64,000 nt of DNA from assembly GCF_016906535.1 (NCBI RefSeq), contig NC_057372.1, positions 1,779,501 through 1,843,500 on the forward strand, written 5' to 3'. A program made the position numbers and the translations under genes. This stretch comes from Rhizoctonia solani. Its lineage: Eukaryota > Basidiomycota > Agaricomycetes > Cantharellales > Ceratobasidiaceae. Positions 23,108-36,214 of this stretch are shown here, piece after piece; the stretch's first letter is position 1; each line of letters starts with the position of its first letter. The notes below the pieces were generated by a model. That model did no database searches and had not been told where the DNA came from. It saw only the letters and a program-made list of their open reading frames with translations.

Positions 23108-24771
23108 TCACGTGTCTGAAACTCGGATCTGCCACTCGACGGATTTGGTCATTGCTCCAGCCTCCAGTTCCTCCCACCGTTTCCTTAGCAGCTGGAATAA
23201 TGTAATCTTATCAGCTAGCTGTTCAAAATCAGCATCCGATATCTGAGCAATATGATACAATCTACCTGATAAGCTCGCACTCGAGTGGATGTACTCGGGA
23301 CCACGAAAAACAGCGTTCGTTTGATACCCACGGGCATGCATTGATCATCATCTTTGGACCCCCCTTCAGTTTCCGGAAGGTTATGCAAAAGGCATACCGG
23401 CTGTACATCAAATTCAAACCCGGCCTTCAGCTCATCCCAGCCCCTGTGACCAGCTCTGTTTGGGCAGCGCTCAACAATTATTCCGCCTGTATCTCCTTTA
23501 CCTTTGCTTGCCTTGGCGATATAAGCAAAAACATCTTCCCATATACCTTTACCGACCATGCATACAATCTTGGGTCGCCACTTATGCACCTTTTGTAGAA
23601 ATCCGGGCACTGCTGCCCGCCGCTCCGCCATGGATAGTTCCATCATCTGATCATACGGCCTTGGTCTTATTGTTGATGGCCGAGGGACAGAGAGAAAGAG
23701 ACTATACTTACCTCAGCTGAAGGCCGATCTACCAAGTTGGTCTGGTTGACCTTCATTAAAGGGTCCATGTGATCTCTCCTATACAAATAATTTACTTACT
23801 ATCCCTAGTCTAAAGCGCTCAGGTAATGTATGATCCTCAGAAGGCGGGATCAATGCGTCAGTCAAACCTACGCAATGCAGTCAGATGATACCCAACAACT
23901 ATGCGCGGGCATGTACGAACCCCCTTGATGTAAGCATCTCCAAAACCCATTGAGAGGGTTGGCAAAATGATGTCCCTCTCCGGCTGATTTCTGTCCAGGA
24001 CTAGAGCATTGTGAGTATAACCTTGGAGCCCAACTCAAACCTACCGTTACCCACTTACTTGATCCCGCAAAACAAAACTGAATATAGATCAATCAACGTA
24101 TATATCCATAAGAGACAGTTCCCGCTTACTATTCAGATCGTAATCCAAACAGTCCTGGACATAATTGAGATGTGCATATACATCGGGAGGCGCGTAACCC
24201 CGTTTGAGGCGTCGTTTCTTTGGCCTCGGTTGCTTGACCACAGACTCGTTACTTTCACTCTTCTCTCCTGCCGCCGCTCTCCTGTGTTTCTTCGATACCC
24301 ACTCCGGATCGACTTTATTCAGTTCATCCACGAGGGCTGAGCGAGTTGCAACCCGAGGCGAGTGTACCGGCTCCTCGTTTAAACGAACCTTTGGGTCTGT
24401 GAACCCCCCACCGAATAACATACGATCAGATTGTGCGTACCAACCGCAGCGCAAGCCGAATCCTACTAACCAACTCTAGACTCTCTCGTTCCAGACCTGG
24501 TAGCAAGCACTGATACCCCAATATCACGTTCGTCAAGCCTAGGCTGGTCCAACCTCTCCGCACCCTTCATACTGAAGTACTTGGATATCACTGGCCCCGG
24601 GGGATTGCTTCTATCCACCTCGTGCTTGATGTTCATTTCGCAAGGTGCAAGTGTTTCGAGCTCAAGCGCGGGGGCCTTGCGCCTCGTGCGAGCCACCAGG
24701 TGCGATATCTGCGGAAATGTTGCTAGGAAAAGAACAAATGAAAAAGGGCCGCAGCGTCCAGCGAGAATCAC
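23108..24771 (-). CDS. Thymine/uracil mismatch DNA glycosylase (TDG/MUG family)
   Basis: Ends VEWQIRVSDT-stop at 23108-23110. Exons read leftward: KHEVDRSNPPGPVISKYF, then an Arg/Lys-rich block (KQPRPKKRRLKRGYAPPDV), then ILFCGI-NPG-QKSAGEGHHFANP across two introns, with LNGFWRCLHQGGLTDALIPP after it. It continues with TNLVDRPSAE, CMVGKGIWEDVFAYIA, and finally LFFVVPSTSTRVRAYQ and LRKRWEELE. GINPG with its catalytic Asn, the GHHFA-P-N-FW block and the VVPSTS-R motif define the TDG/MUG family, which removes T or U from G mispairs. The basic N-terminal patch suits non-specific DNA binding and nuclear import. The first exon is unresolved: the frame to 24771 lacks an ATG, an ATG in that frame occurs only at 24636, and an upstream ATG at 24851 might belong to a separate first exon. 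Confidence 0.85.
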
Positions 24772-24987
24772 GCGAGTTTAAGCCTTTGGCTCGTGGTCGG
24801 ACAACACGAAGGAATAAGGTAGGCAAGACGAGGGAGGGTTACAATTGCCATGACGCGTGCGCTGCGTCACGTTAGTCTTTGGATATTACGTTAGATTGCA
24901 ATTGAGGATGATTGATCGGCGCAGCATCACATTTTATTCCAAGGTACGGACAGCGTGAAAAAAGAAAGTTAAAAAGGGGCTGTTTTT

Positions 24988-27706
24988 TTAATACTTGAAC
25001 CTGAAATCAAGCCGACGGTTTCCATCGCGCTCGCGCGCCGCCTCGTCCGACTGATATTCAATCTGCTGTTCTTGGGTAAGCTTATTCCAGGCTCGCTCTT
25101 TGGCAGCATTCAGTCGGCGCAACCACCACCTGAACCAAAGAAACGCCGGTTAATTCCGTGGCGTGAACAAACGACCGGGAAAGACCGACCTTTGGAGGAG
25201 AACTACAGCCGCCGATGCAATACACAAAGAGAACAGGATTTTGTTCGCACGGTAATATAGTGGTGCATCATCCTTCCGATACAGTTGAGACGAAATTCTA
25301 AGGTGGGTGGTCAGTTATTGACGTATTAATACGCCCACGTTGTACATTAAAACACTTACACGCTTCCTATTTGCACAATAACCTAGTTCAGAAATGGGTT
25401 AGTCGAAAGGTGTGAGAGATGTTTCGGCAGGCTTACATTGTAAGTAGCAGCAGCGACGGCCCGTTTCTTGACGTCAAAGCTGTTTTCTGACACCCAACTA
25501 GTAACAATCGGATGAAAGTACGGATCTAAGTTTTAGTTTACATTTAGGAGTTAGATTGATTAGCCTGAGCGGAGGTTCAAGTACTTACATCCCCCAATAA
25601 GAGTGCTAATAGCGAAGCGGCTCCAGTTGGATGCATGGTGAGGGAGATATGCAAGCGCCTAAAGAAGCAAACACGATTAAAATAAAATTTCCTGCATAAA
25701 GTTTACAAACTTACAATAAGTGGTCCCAGGCTCCAAATCTCGCCGAATAACACATGTAGTGAACGGTCTCCAAAGTAATCCGAAGACCTGGACAAAGCTA
25801 ACATCTATAAAAGGTCAATACAGATGCGCGCGCTACCTAAAATTCGCGCATACAGTGATGATTTGCAATGCTGCAGCCGGAATTCCGAGTAAATTGCTTT
25901 CAATGGTGGAGAATCCTGCCTGACGTGTGAATTTCCGCAATAGCCCGAAAGTTACTCGGCGGCGCCGGATCACATACCAAGGTTCTTTAGACTGAGGTTA
26001 AGGTAGCCCGTAACTGGTCCTTGAGGGATGTATGCGATAAGGCCAATGAAGTACAAGCCCCAGAGAGAAGGATCCGCCCATGCATTCTATCATCTATCAA
26101 GAATTTATCCTTTTAGGGAAAATGATTGAAAATACCTTGAAATCATTCCATTTAAGTGGTTCGTGAATTTGCACCAGGCCCTTTGCAGGATCATTTCTCA
26201 AGATACGCTGTAATGGATGGTATGGGCGCTTGTACGATTAAACTTGTTACGCGAACTCACGTTAATTGCAATAACTTCTTGGCGTTCGGTAAACCTTTTA
26301 AACATACATTAGTATCGTTAGTATTTATACCCATGGGGAAAGTCTTACCAAGCCTTCTTTGCCCAAATCCCACGCTTTGTTCTTGTTGGGGAACTTGGAA
26401 GATAATACCAGCTGATTATACCCACGACCGCTGTGAACAGACCTTCTAGCAGGAACATCCATTGCCTGGTGCATGGATAAATATGTTAGCAACCCCAACA
26501 CGAGTGCTCAGGGGCGAATGGCATCAACCACGCACCAGCCAGCCATGCCCCGAATACCACGCATTTGCAGGATACCAGAAGCCAGCAGACCTGTGGCGAT
26601 GCGAGCAACGTTGAGAGCTTAAAACATATCGGAGTAAGCTTGGATCCCCGATGGGGAAGTGGCAGTCTACTCACTAGCCCAGAACCAGGATAGACGGATG
26701 GCCAATTCCTTGCTGGTGTACCAGTAGGTTGCATACAAGATCACACCGGCTAACCAATACATCAGCTCCAGATTAGAACACAGATGTGGAGGGAAATTGT
26801 CCGTACGGATGAAACCGCCTTCAAATGCACCAATCAATGCGCGGGTGATGTAGAAAGTCGTGCGGTTGTTGATCCAAGCCTGGGCCCAAGACACCATGGA
26901 CCAGCTGTAAATGCGCCGTGATAAGGTTTCCGGTCTCTTCGTGTGTAAATCCGGAGACGGAGAGCACGTACCATACCATCAGCCCGGGAAGCCAGCGCTC
27001 CATCCCCAGTCGCTTGATCATGTACTGGGACGGTAGCTCTGCCACGAGGAACGCGAGCAGCTGGATAGTAGTGCCATTGTTGTAGTCCTATAATCAAAGG
27101 TCGAACATGTGTGCCAAGGCTAGAAATAGAGTGTTTAAGCATACATTGGTAGTCAGATTAAGATCCTATCCAAGAGTATGAGCGCCCAATACATGCTTTG
27201 CATTTGTGATCTACTCACCGCCAACAAATTATCAGTTAATGCATTGCCGATGTTTCCGCGGTCCACTGAGATTTGATGAACTTCATCCATACTACTACGC
27301 AAGGTATCTACTTACTTTGAAGGCCGAAAAACATGAGACAAAGCCATGTCTGAAACAAGGAGTTTAGCTGGGGCCCCCCAAAGTGGCATCGTGCTTTACT
27401 GACCATCAAACGGATGTCAATCTTGCGTACAAGAGCCTTCTCTTCTTCCTGATCCCAAGTCGCGGTGGGATCCCATCGGTGAAGTCCCTAAGAATCAAAC
27501 ATCAGAGGCTGGTCGTATACATGCTCGAAAGTTGCGTCTACTTCGTAGTTGTCATGCGGGCGAGTGCCTCTCCACAATTCTTCGTTTCCTACGAGAGGCT
27601 GAGTGAGACCCGGATCATCGCTAGAAATGGAAGTACGCTCAGGGTCGCTCTTTTCGGGTGCCCCAGAAACAGCAATATTAGCGACTTTTTCAGATGATGA
27701 GGCCAT
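24988..27706 (-). CDS. MFS transporter, allantoate/pantothenate permease (Dal5/ACS) family
   Basis: Starts at ATG 27706 (MASSSEKVANIAV) and ends RLDFRFKY-stop at 24988-24990, with more than ten short introns. Motifs of the anion:cation symporter type are present: NDYNNGTTIQLLAFLVAELP-SQYMIKRLG, then FYITRALIGAFEGGFI, WRWLFLLEGLFT, a Tyr/Pro loop YYLPSSPTRTKR and IPQGPVTGYLNLSLKNLGF. The C-terminal cytosolic tail WNKLTQEQQIEYQSDEAARE with GNRRLDFRFKY is highly characteristic of fungal Dal5/Fen2/Tna1-like permeases, which carry carboxylates such as allantoate, pantothenate or nicotinate. The specific substrate cannot be assigned. It is divergent from the WC-2-like gene. Confidence 0.82.
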
Positions 27707-28866
27707 GGAAGCGGGCGTAAGGAGAGGAACCCACACGAAGGAGAGACCATTTTCTCGACATATTTATGCAAGTACGGCTATTGGTTCCAACGAAGGCCGG
27801 TCGTACTAAGAAGGAATGGAATTAGAAGAATGAGCAGAGAGCACGCAATTCAGTCCCATGATGGCAGAGTTCCTGATAATTAGATGGTCTTGCCTCACGT
27901 GCCTGACAATGATCTCTTATCTTTATGACCAATACATTCTACATCCAAGGCGAATCGAGAAGGCCTGGGATTGAACTGTTCATATATCCCATAATTGAAC
28001 ATATTCCCTGATGAAATACGACAAGGTTGATGTACATGATGTTGTTGCGTAAGTCGCGACTAAGGCTTGTCAACGTCATATTCAACGCCCACTGCGATTC
28101 CATGGGCCAGCTGCTCGAGGAAAGTTTTAACTGAAAATGTATTATTTGAATATTTCAAGTGCCATCCCTGACGAACAGACGAGATAAATTCGTCGTGTGA
28201 TATGGCGGAGTTTGATTGAAGCGCTAACTTCAACTGCTCTTTATTTATGTCAAAGTTTTGTTCGCTTTCATATATACTTTGTTGGTGGCAAAGAAGATCC
28301 CATTGTGATTGCTGTGTGAGTGTGGAGGCCACGCGAGAATTGGGCGCGAAGTGTAGCTGACGCGGTGTTTGTGTTTGGCAAGATGTCACGGCCGACGTAT
28401 CGAGGTTGGCTGAAACAGATATATGAGCGGTTAGTGACCATTAGTCCATGTGGATACGAACGGTATGAGCGACTAAACTGCGGAGCAAGAAGCGTGAGAG
28501 TGGCCCAGTAGTGTGCTACGATTGGGCCAGTCTGACCAGATACTGGGAATTTTCGGAGAGTCATGGGCTGATCCGAACGGGTCTTCAGGAACCACAGAAG
28601 CCGTTTTCGTCAGGCCCGGAGGACCGGCTTTATGAGGGGTTTCGATCGTTGACTACGATCTCTTTGATCCACAACTGCAAGAAACTTGCAATTGGTCTCA
28701 ATCTCGGCGTCAACAGTTCAGTTAGTGCTACGAGTACTAGTGGATACGACTCGCTCTGCTGCAACTTCAGGGGTGGATACAACTCGTACACTTGGGCCCT
28801 GTTTTTCGCAACCGAGGCTATTCCCAGCGCTTCTAGCTCAGTCCGACGTCAGCGACCACGCCCTCG
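27707..28866. promoter_or_regulatory. divergent intergenic region: MFS permease / WC-2-like gene
   Basis: About 1.16 kb between divergent start codons. It holds one CTCACGTGCC (core 27896-27901) and a minus-strand frame (28060-28389, 109 aa, Gln/Ser-rich, no recognised family) that I do not accept as a gene without transcript support. An in-frame stop at about 28833 precedes the WC-2-like ATG and supports that start. The rest has no visible structure. Confidence 0.4.
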
Positions 28867-31800
28867 ATGTCGATGTCGCTTGCGTTCGACTCGATCCTCG
28901 CAGAGAGTCAACAGGCTGCCATGGAACAACACCCGGTCCCCGCGTATGGACGTACAAGATGTTGTAAGTGCCCCTATATGTATATGTGTGTTGTATACCA
29001 TACTTACCCCTCGCTGGAGACTGGAATCTGCTCGACTCGGACCTCAGGTATCTATATCTGGATCCAACATGTTTTGTGCACATGGGAGCAGAGGCCGAGA
29101 AAGTAATAGGAACTTGTTTGTTGGACTACGTACACCCCGATGAACAACAATCAGCGCGTGCGGACCTGCGGAATGTATTGGACAGCCGAACACTGCATGG
29201 GAGCGTAACCCGGTAAGTGCGCCGTCGGCCTCGAGGTTCCGGCACGATGCTAATCAAGGCCTGGTATGGCCCTTCATTTGGGCGGACTCGCATGTTGATA
29301 TTCATATGCGTACTCTCGTATGACGTTTGTTCGTAGCGTGCGATATGCACGACTGTCCAGAATCAGGGCGATTCTGGGTTGCAACGCCCCAGATCCCTTT
29401 CCGGATGCCGACCTCGTGACCGTCGATGACCACTATATTGCCTGCGACGTCGTTATCAATTGGGTCTCTGACAACGTTGTGCTCTGCTTCCTGCACGCCA
29501 TCGTCGGTAAGACTACAGTTCTTGCGACCCTGAGAAGCATGCACATCGCTCACGCCACGCGTGAAACCATCCGTCTAGATAAGGGCAAGGCAGACAACGA
29601 CGAGCTCAACAAAACACACTGGACCAACTGGTGTGGCACCTCTGCGATGACCACCGATGTGAGTCCATCCTCCCCACAAATCTTAACTTTCCACTTCACG
29701 TGCTTCTCGAGCCCGTATGTAATGGGCATTTTCAAACCATCCTCACTAACACGACTTCTCCTCCCCTCTTTCTCCGCTCGGCTACATAGCACGCCGCCGG
29801 GCTCTACGACCGCCTGCAAAAGCTCGTGCCCCCCTCTCATACACCTCCCGATCGCATCTTTCAGATTCTCATCAACCAGCCGGCCCGGCCTATACTCTTC
29901 AGTTGGCCCCCTGAGGGGTACACTGCCGGCGAATTTGGCAAACTCGTGCACCGAATGCAAATAGGCGGCCCTGGAGGAGCCAATCATCATTCAAAAAGTG
30001 ACGACGGAGCTAAAACCAGCTGCACCAGACGTTATAAGGCGAACCAGCAAATTGTTGACGCTGGTGTACCGAAAGAGGTCGAGAGTATTTTTATTCCCCA
30101 CGGTGAGTCGCGTGTTCCGCCACGGCTCTGATTCCACTCATTTCATTTCTTCTGCCGTCTGCGATAGGTGCCGTTATTTTTGCTTGTCACAAAGTGGTAT
30201 CGTCTCGCCCCCCGTATCCATCCGTTCAGCAAGGGCGTGTAGGTGAACCAGACATGTATAACAGCTATCAGCCACGCCAGCCGGCAGCTTCGAATTACCC
30301 CCCTCAGCCTCACCAGCACCCTCTCATGCAGGGGCATTACGCCGGTGACGCTCGTCGGAGCGCTAACGGTAGCGACTATTCTGCGCCTGGTGTGCCTGAC
30401 TCCCCTGAGTACGTGCACTCTCGGGCCACGACATCCGGCTATCAACGTGGCCCGGCCGACTATAGTGCTTCGCAATATGGAGTGCGCGGTATGACTTACG
30501 GACCCAATTACGTGCAACAGTTCGATTCGTCTTATCCGGCCTCCACGAATCATCAGCGGCCTGATGTATACCCGCCTGCTCAACACTCTGCGGATCACCG
30601 CAACGCCCACCAAGATCGCGCAGAAGATTGGGCGTATTCACAGTCGCAACCCCCGCATCCGCCAGTGACACAGGCGTCAGCGCAACCGTCGTGGCCGGCC
30701 CCCACAAGTAGTCCGCGACCGGCAAGTCCCAGGTCTCAAGGACCCTCGAGCTACGACGGACAGTCGTGGATGATGCCCCAGGGTTGGCCTCAGGGACAAT
30801 TGGAGCAGACGCCCGCTCCCCAGCATCAGGCGCAACAAGGGTATCCATATGCTACCTCTCAGCCATTTGGCCCACCATCGATTCCTGGACAATCGCAGCA
30901 GCAGCCTCTCTCGCCTCCACCTCCATATGCACCCAACACACCCGTATCTCAGCCACCTCCACCTTTGGACACTCCAGCATCGTCCAAGCGGGATCCATCT
31001 CCCCAAGAAGATATAACTATCCCTCGAATTCATGCTCCTCCTAAACGCAAGCGGGATTCGGCTCCCAAGAAGGAAGGTAATGGCGCACCTGACCTGACTC
31101 TGGGGGAAGGGGGGCGCTCTCAGCTCAGTACCTCAAATAAGGAAGTCATTTCGCGCGAGCGAGGTCAGAGTACCGGTACCACAGCCCCCCGTGCAGGTGG
31201 GGCCCCTCCTCCGGGCGTCTTGCGTTGTTCGAGTTGCAAGAGTGAGACGTCTCCTGAATGGCGCAAAGGTCAGCCATATTTAACCCTTGCACTGATGGCA
31301 TTTGATCTGACTTCTGACTTCTAACTTCTGACTGCTTGTCTTTTGTCCCATCTGAACTCTGCTCATTGTGTCTCGATCATGCCTCGATCACTATCTCACA
31401 TGCATGGTGGTTTTGGTTTGTTCGCCGATCATTGTCTCGACATGATCGATCGATCAAATGGCGCACGGCGATTAGGGCCCTCGGGAAAGAAGGATTTATG
31501 CAATGCGTATGTCTCGAGTATATTGCTGTATCTTCCCGATGCTAATATATCACTGATATCTAGGTGTGGGCTTCGCTACGCACGGTCCAAGCAGAAGAAG
31601 GATGGAAATACCCAACCGAAGCGCCGCCGTGAGAAGGACGTTCCACTCACTCCAGCTCCAATGCCCGTTCCAGTCCCAGGTGGGGTATCGTCGAACCTCC
31701 AACAGCCGGGCCATAGTCATCTTTCCACGTCAGCGTCCACTTCCTCAAGTTCTGTCCCTCCGTCGTGGCCCAACGCCCCGCATGAAAATCGGGATCAAAA

Positions 31801-32038
31801 ACGTATGCGCAGCGAAACTTTTACCACCGTTTCGCATTCTCCCTCCCCGCCTCATTCAGAGGGACATGGCCAACCCGAGTCTTACCCCGAAGCATACGGC
31901 GCGCGTTACGGCCAAGCCGCGTACCCTCAAGGATATACGAATGGGTATTCTGTGGATTATAATCGCATGCCCGGTCCGGTTCCATCATACGTTACACCGG
32001 AGCTGCCCTCTAATGACCGCACTTTCACTGGACATTAG
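28867..32038 (+). CDS. White-collar-2-like regulator: PAS domain plus GATA zinc finger
   Basis: Starts at ATG 28867 (MSMSLAFDSILAESQQAAM) and ends PSNDRTFTGH-stop at 32036-32038. After the first intron comes a PAS domain: LDSDLRYLYLDPTCFVHMGA, then VIGTCLLDYVHPDEQQSARA. A central region with DRIFQILINQPARPILFSWP and FIPHGAVIFACHKVV follows, then a long Pro/Gln/Ser/Tyr-rich stretch. A basic block (PPKRKRDSAPKKEG) leads to a single GATA finger, LRCSSCKSETSPEWRKG joined to PSGKKDLCNA and CGLRYARSKQKK. PAS plus one C-terminal GATA finger without a LOV domain is the WC-2 plan; WC-2 pairs with the flavin photoreceptor WC-1 in blue-light and clock control. The finger is split by a 208-nt intron (31268-31475) and a 31-nt microexon (31476-31506). 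Confidence 0.85.
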
Positions 32039-32515
32039 CATCTGAGCGCTTGCAAGTCCCTCTGGCTCTTCCAGTTTGCTTTATGGATCCGTCATCCTAT
32101 TTATCAGTCCTGGTATTCTGCGTACCTATTTCGTCCAAACTTGTGGGCATGTTTGGCGAATATTGTGCCCTTCGCTTCGACTCTGGTCCATACTTCATTT
32201 CCCTCAAAGCTTCTCTTTGGTAACCTATCACCGCGCACAATGTGTATCAAGAAATCCAACCAATTTGTTCTCTTTTTTTGTTCTCTCGGTCTATTCCTGT
32301 CCCATTTTTTTTCTACTCTACGACTAGCCTTTTTCGCATGGCCCATTGTGATTTGTATTGTGGTATTTATATACTGGACTGTACAAGAGGCCTCAATCCC
32401 AATTATCCGTCATCTGTGCCTGTTGTTTGGTAATTGGTTATTGACCATGTAAGCGCCATACTCAGAGTTAATTAACTCTGTAGAATCACAGGGTGAAACG
32501 TTACGGTCGTTTCCG
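32039..32515. other. intergenic: WC-2-like 3' region and PET191 promoter
   Basis: A T-rich 477-bp stretch between two plus-strand genes, with long pyrimidine tracts at 32264-32330. Open frames here have no family features. Probably 3' UTR followed by a short promoter. Confidence 0.5.
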
Positions 32516-32946
32516 ATGTCAACTAATTCGTGCCAGTACCTTCTGGACTCCTTGAAGGCCTGCCTCTTGCAATCCGACTGTGTGAGAGTGCAGGGAATCG
32601 CGTGGGTGCTCCAGATCTAAGATCCATAATTCATTATCGTCACTCATCTTTTCATAACGATCGCCGTTTCTCCCTTTAGGCCATCTAAATGTCTAAGAGA
32701 CCATGCTGAAGAACTGCCGGAAGAGTGTCGACATCTACGCAAGGCATTTTTCGAATGCAAGAGGGGCAAGGTGCGTACACGTGTTAATTTTGTCTTCAGC
32801 CACCAAATGTCATCGTGGCCGATTTTCATCCAACTGACGGGCACATTCTACTATAGCTGGATATGAGGAAAAGGTTTAGGGGGAACGCTGGTGGCCGCCC
32901 TGCCAATATTAGGACAACAGATACACAAGACGACGAAGATACGTAA
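32516..32946 (+). CDS. pet191: PET191/COA5 cytochrome c oxidase assembly factor
   Basis: A three-exon gene too finely split to be seen as one frame: exon 1 32516-32601 (MSTNSCQYLLDSLKACLLQ), exon 2 32680-32770 (KCLRDHAEELPEECRHLRKA, then FFECKRGK), and exon 3 32857-32946 (LDMRKRFRGN, an acidic tail, stop). The twin CX9C pairs (C-QYLLDSLKA-C and C-RHLRKAFFE-C) and the invariant C-terminal CKRG-x-LDMRKRFRGN identify Pet191/COA5, an intermembrane-space protein needed for complex IV assembly and imported by the Mia40 disulfide relay. The length, about 88 residues, suits the family. Introns are 78 and 86 nt, GT-AG. Confidence 0.93.
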
Positions 32947-33997
32947 CATCCTTTGCGCCATCAGTGTAGGATGTGTACGCTGGTGTGGCACTCGTCCAAG
33001 CCCAACCATGCACATAGGCCTTTGGGTAGCTCAGACGATGAACCATTCTTCTTCACCTTCACACTCCTCTTTGCAAAATGAAGGGGAAAAAAAATACATC
33101 ATGCCTCCTATCGTACCTCGAGGTTAAGCCTTGGATCTTCGGCATTATTCTTGGGCCATGATATTCTTGGGCCGGAAAAATTATGTTGTTAAACGAACCG
33201 AGCCTAAAATCCACCGCATACCGCTTCGTTTGGGGGACTTGTACCCAGCACAATCCTGGGTAAAATATTCTCGCCTCTTTCGGGTCGAGAGCTTCGGGGT
33301 CGAACCTTCCGAGGATGGTTTGGTCCTCGGAGTATCGCAAGAATTCGAATCTTATCATGGAGGCTAATCACATTCTTGTTTGCTTGATTCGTGTTCCCTT
33401 TGAGTTGTATGATACGCCGTTGCCGACGACCCCGCTCTGCGATGGTGTGCATTGCATGTTTACACACTCCAAGCACTTCGGCTATTCCGCGTCTGCAGGT
33501 TGCCAGTTGGTTGCGTAGCTACGTTTGCTTCGTAGACATTCCCTCGCTTGGCTTTTTAAGGACATGTCAAAAAGTCTTGGTCGAGGTAGGTGGAATTAGC
33601 TGCTCTTTCAGCCTAGGGATTGCATTACCGCATATGATTAGGCTAATGAAACTTAATATGAAACGCGCGCTCGTCATGCCCAATTCAGAGCTAATTATCA
33701 ACCATGGGAATAAACAGGGTTGACCAAGGCTCCCGACATGATGACCATGGTGCCGACTTCTGAATGATCACTTCAATAGTAATCATCCCGGTGTCCCAGT
33801 GGTGTCCCTTACCGCCGACCCCGATGCTAAGAGAGGCCTGATGAAAGCATATGCATTTACGATGAAGACAAATACCAGTTTGGTAATCCTATAACCACAT
33901 GAGAACAAAAGAAGAGTGGAATAAAAGTGGAGCGCGACATGTAAGAAGGGAGACACACCAGAGAAATGATCGAGTATAGGAATAAAAAAAGAGTCAC
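32947..33997. other. intergenic, convergent gene ends
   Basis: About 1.05 kb between the 3' ends of PET191 (+) and the P450 gene (-). Frames on both strands at 33059-33520 overlap one another and show no conserved motif or signal peptide. No repeat or RNA gene was recognised. Confidence 0.5.
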
Positions 33998-36214
33998 TTA
34001 AATGTGTTCAATAACAGATACCCCAATCGGTAACTGTAGTCCTTTCTCCTCTTCGCCTTGTACAAAAGGCTGAAGGGTTGCAGAGAAACGGGCTTTTACG
34101 ATTGCGCCAGTATCGTGGAACTCGAAGTTGTTAATGAACGCAGCCAAAATCGCCTTTCGGTAGAGCACGGTCAATATCCAAGTTGAAATTGAGCCGAAAA
34201 TAACTGCGTACCTTGAATGATAGTATTGCTAGTCGAAGCCCGATACATTGGCGCGGTCCTTCCGAAAATACAAAGAGGCCGTTCCATCCAGAGATGGTTG
34301 CACCCGCCTGTGGAAGTCTAGATGGATCCAACCAGCGCTCCGGCCTGAATTCATCCGCATCTTCACCCCATACGCTCTTTGCGTGGCTCATGGAAATCGA
34401 TGGTATGTGGATCAACTGAAAAATGGAAATGTTAGTTTGAGGTGGGTTGCGTACGCATGATTCTATGTGTACCTGGCCGGCTTTGATAGGCACTTCATTA
34501 ATCTTACGACCACCCCGCTGGTGGTTGTAAACGGGGTTGCGTAACCTCAACACATCGTCCTAGAATGATATGTTGAATAGAAGTTCCTTTTTTAGATAGT
34601 TCCTGACAAACCTTGAGTGCTACTCGTTCTGTATGAGAAGATGGAGGTCGGTGTCGGAAGCTAATAATCACGATGGTTATTGAAAATCCCTACACTTCCC
34701 TACCCACATACCCCTCTTTCATGACAGCATCAAGCCAGGGCATCCCGGTCATGAGATCTTCATAGGTAGGCTCCCGACCAAGCGCGCTAATCTCATCTCG
34801 GAGACGCTGTTGATATCCCGGATTTCTAGCAAGCTCATGTAGTGTGAAGTTGATGGCCCCTGAGGTGGTCTCTTGACCAACTAGAACCATCGCTGACACC
34901 TAAAAATATGGCTACATGGGCTTGCAGCAAGAATGGATCAACGATACATACGTGGTCTAGGAGCTCTTCTTTGGGTGCATCCACTTCCCCTCTTCGAACC
35001 ATTTTCACTGTCACACTGGTATTAGCATCATATATGCGTTATGAGATTGACCGAACGAAATGCTTACTTAGCGTGCTGAGCAAGTCTTCCTTTTGTTTAT
35101 CCCCAGTATCGTGTGCCAGTATTTTCTCTGAAATTTCTCTGAGGATTGTCTTGACTTCTCCCTGTGCTTGAATAGACTTGACTGGTAGATCCACAATGAA
35201 CGGAAAGGCACGGAGAACAACCAGTCCCTAATTAAACCAGGAAACGTTGATACTAAGTATAAACAAGTCGCATAATGAGCAAGTGCTTACAATTAGTCCA
35301 GCCTTTTGGAAACCGAGGTCGACCTGATTCTTCCATGAGCTCGCAATCTTTTGGGAGGCTTCGCTCTTTCCGCATTCAAAATCATAGTCAAAGGCAAAGC
35401 GGCCAATGATATCCAAGGTAATATGTGATGTGATGTCGCAAAGATTGACCTTGGCTCCGTATTTAGGGTCACAGCGTGTCCGAGCAACCTCGGACGCAAG
35501 ATGTTCCGACCCACTTCGCGCACAGGCATTTATCATGTCAAACATGTCACGGGTCGCTTGAGTACTGCATAGACAAACATAAAATCATGGGAGTCGCATT
35601 GTAGATCAACTTGGTACTTACGTGAAAAAACGGGTGAGCTGCTGGCGTTGTCGTTTATGTACATCACCTTCTGCCCAGGTGAGGCTTTTCCCCATGAGCC
35701 GGTCAATGATAGGACGAATGACTGGGGATTTAACTATATGACAGGCGTCAACCACGATTGCGAGCTATGGGTAGAATGAATACTTACCATAAGAGTAGAC
35801 TTCTTTTCCAAACATGTGAGTTATTGCAGCAGGGTCGGTAGTCACCAACTAGTACTAGTGTAAACGACAGGTAGCCAGTGCGCATGGGTGGCTTACTATA
35901 TCAGGGTGGAACATGGCCCCCTTAATCTTATAAGTCGAGCCATATGAATTAGTCCAGGCAGTATGCGCCTCTCCATACGAGGCTTCATGTACTATCATCT
36001 CATGACCCCAAAACCAATGAGCGCCGACCTAAGACATATGAGATTTAGCAGGGGTAAGCTGTCAAGTCGAACTACAACGCACTGGCTCGGGAAGAGAATG
36101 GACCCCATTTGAACGAGATTGAAGAATCTTGCGAACAATGAGGTATGCGGCAATGCCAGCAGATAACGACGCTAAAGGATGATCAAGGACGAGGGACATG
36201 GTGAGATGGGACAT
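33998..36214 (-). CDS. Cytochrome P450 monooxygenase
   Basis: Starts at ATG 36214 (MSHLTMSLVLDHPLAS; second ATG at 36199) and ends LPIGVSVIEHI-stop at 33998-34000. An N-terminal membrane anchor (SLSAGIAAYLIVRKIL) is present. Conserved blocks are the I-helix AMVLVGQETTSGAINFTLHE (the family AGxxT site appears as GQETT), a K-helix region before NPVYNHQRGGRKINEVPIKA, the PERF-like FRPERWLDPS, and the heme loop FSEGPRQCIGLRLAI, which satisfies FxxGxRxCxG with the Cys thiolate ligand. It is an ER-bound oxygenase with unknown substrate. Basidiomycete P450s of this type often act on hydrocarbons or xenobiotics. About ten short introns; all joins checked were in frame. No biosynthetic cluster is visible nearby. 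Confidence 0.9.

Noticed and set aside
28060..28389. Minus-strand 109-residue frame upstream of the WC-2-like gene
   Set aside because: No family resemblance, no introns, low-complexity start; chance frame in intergenic DNA is more likely.
30143..30613. 156-residue minus-strand frame inside the WC-2-like gene
   Set aside because: Arg-rich shadow of the Pro/Gln-rich sense exon.
33059..33358. Minus-strand 99-residue frame between PET191 and P450
   Set aside because: No motif and no splice partners; overlapping frames on the other strand are equally long.
18466..36214. Secondary-metabolite gene cluster around GST, MFS transporters and P450
   Set aside because: These genes are separated by many housekeeping genes and there is no backbone synthase.
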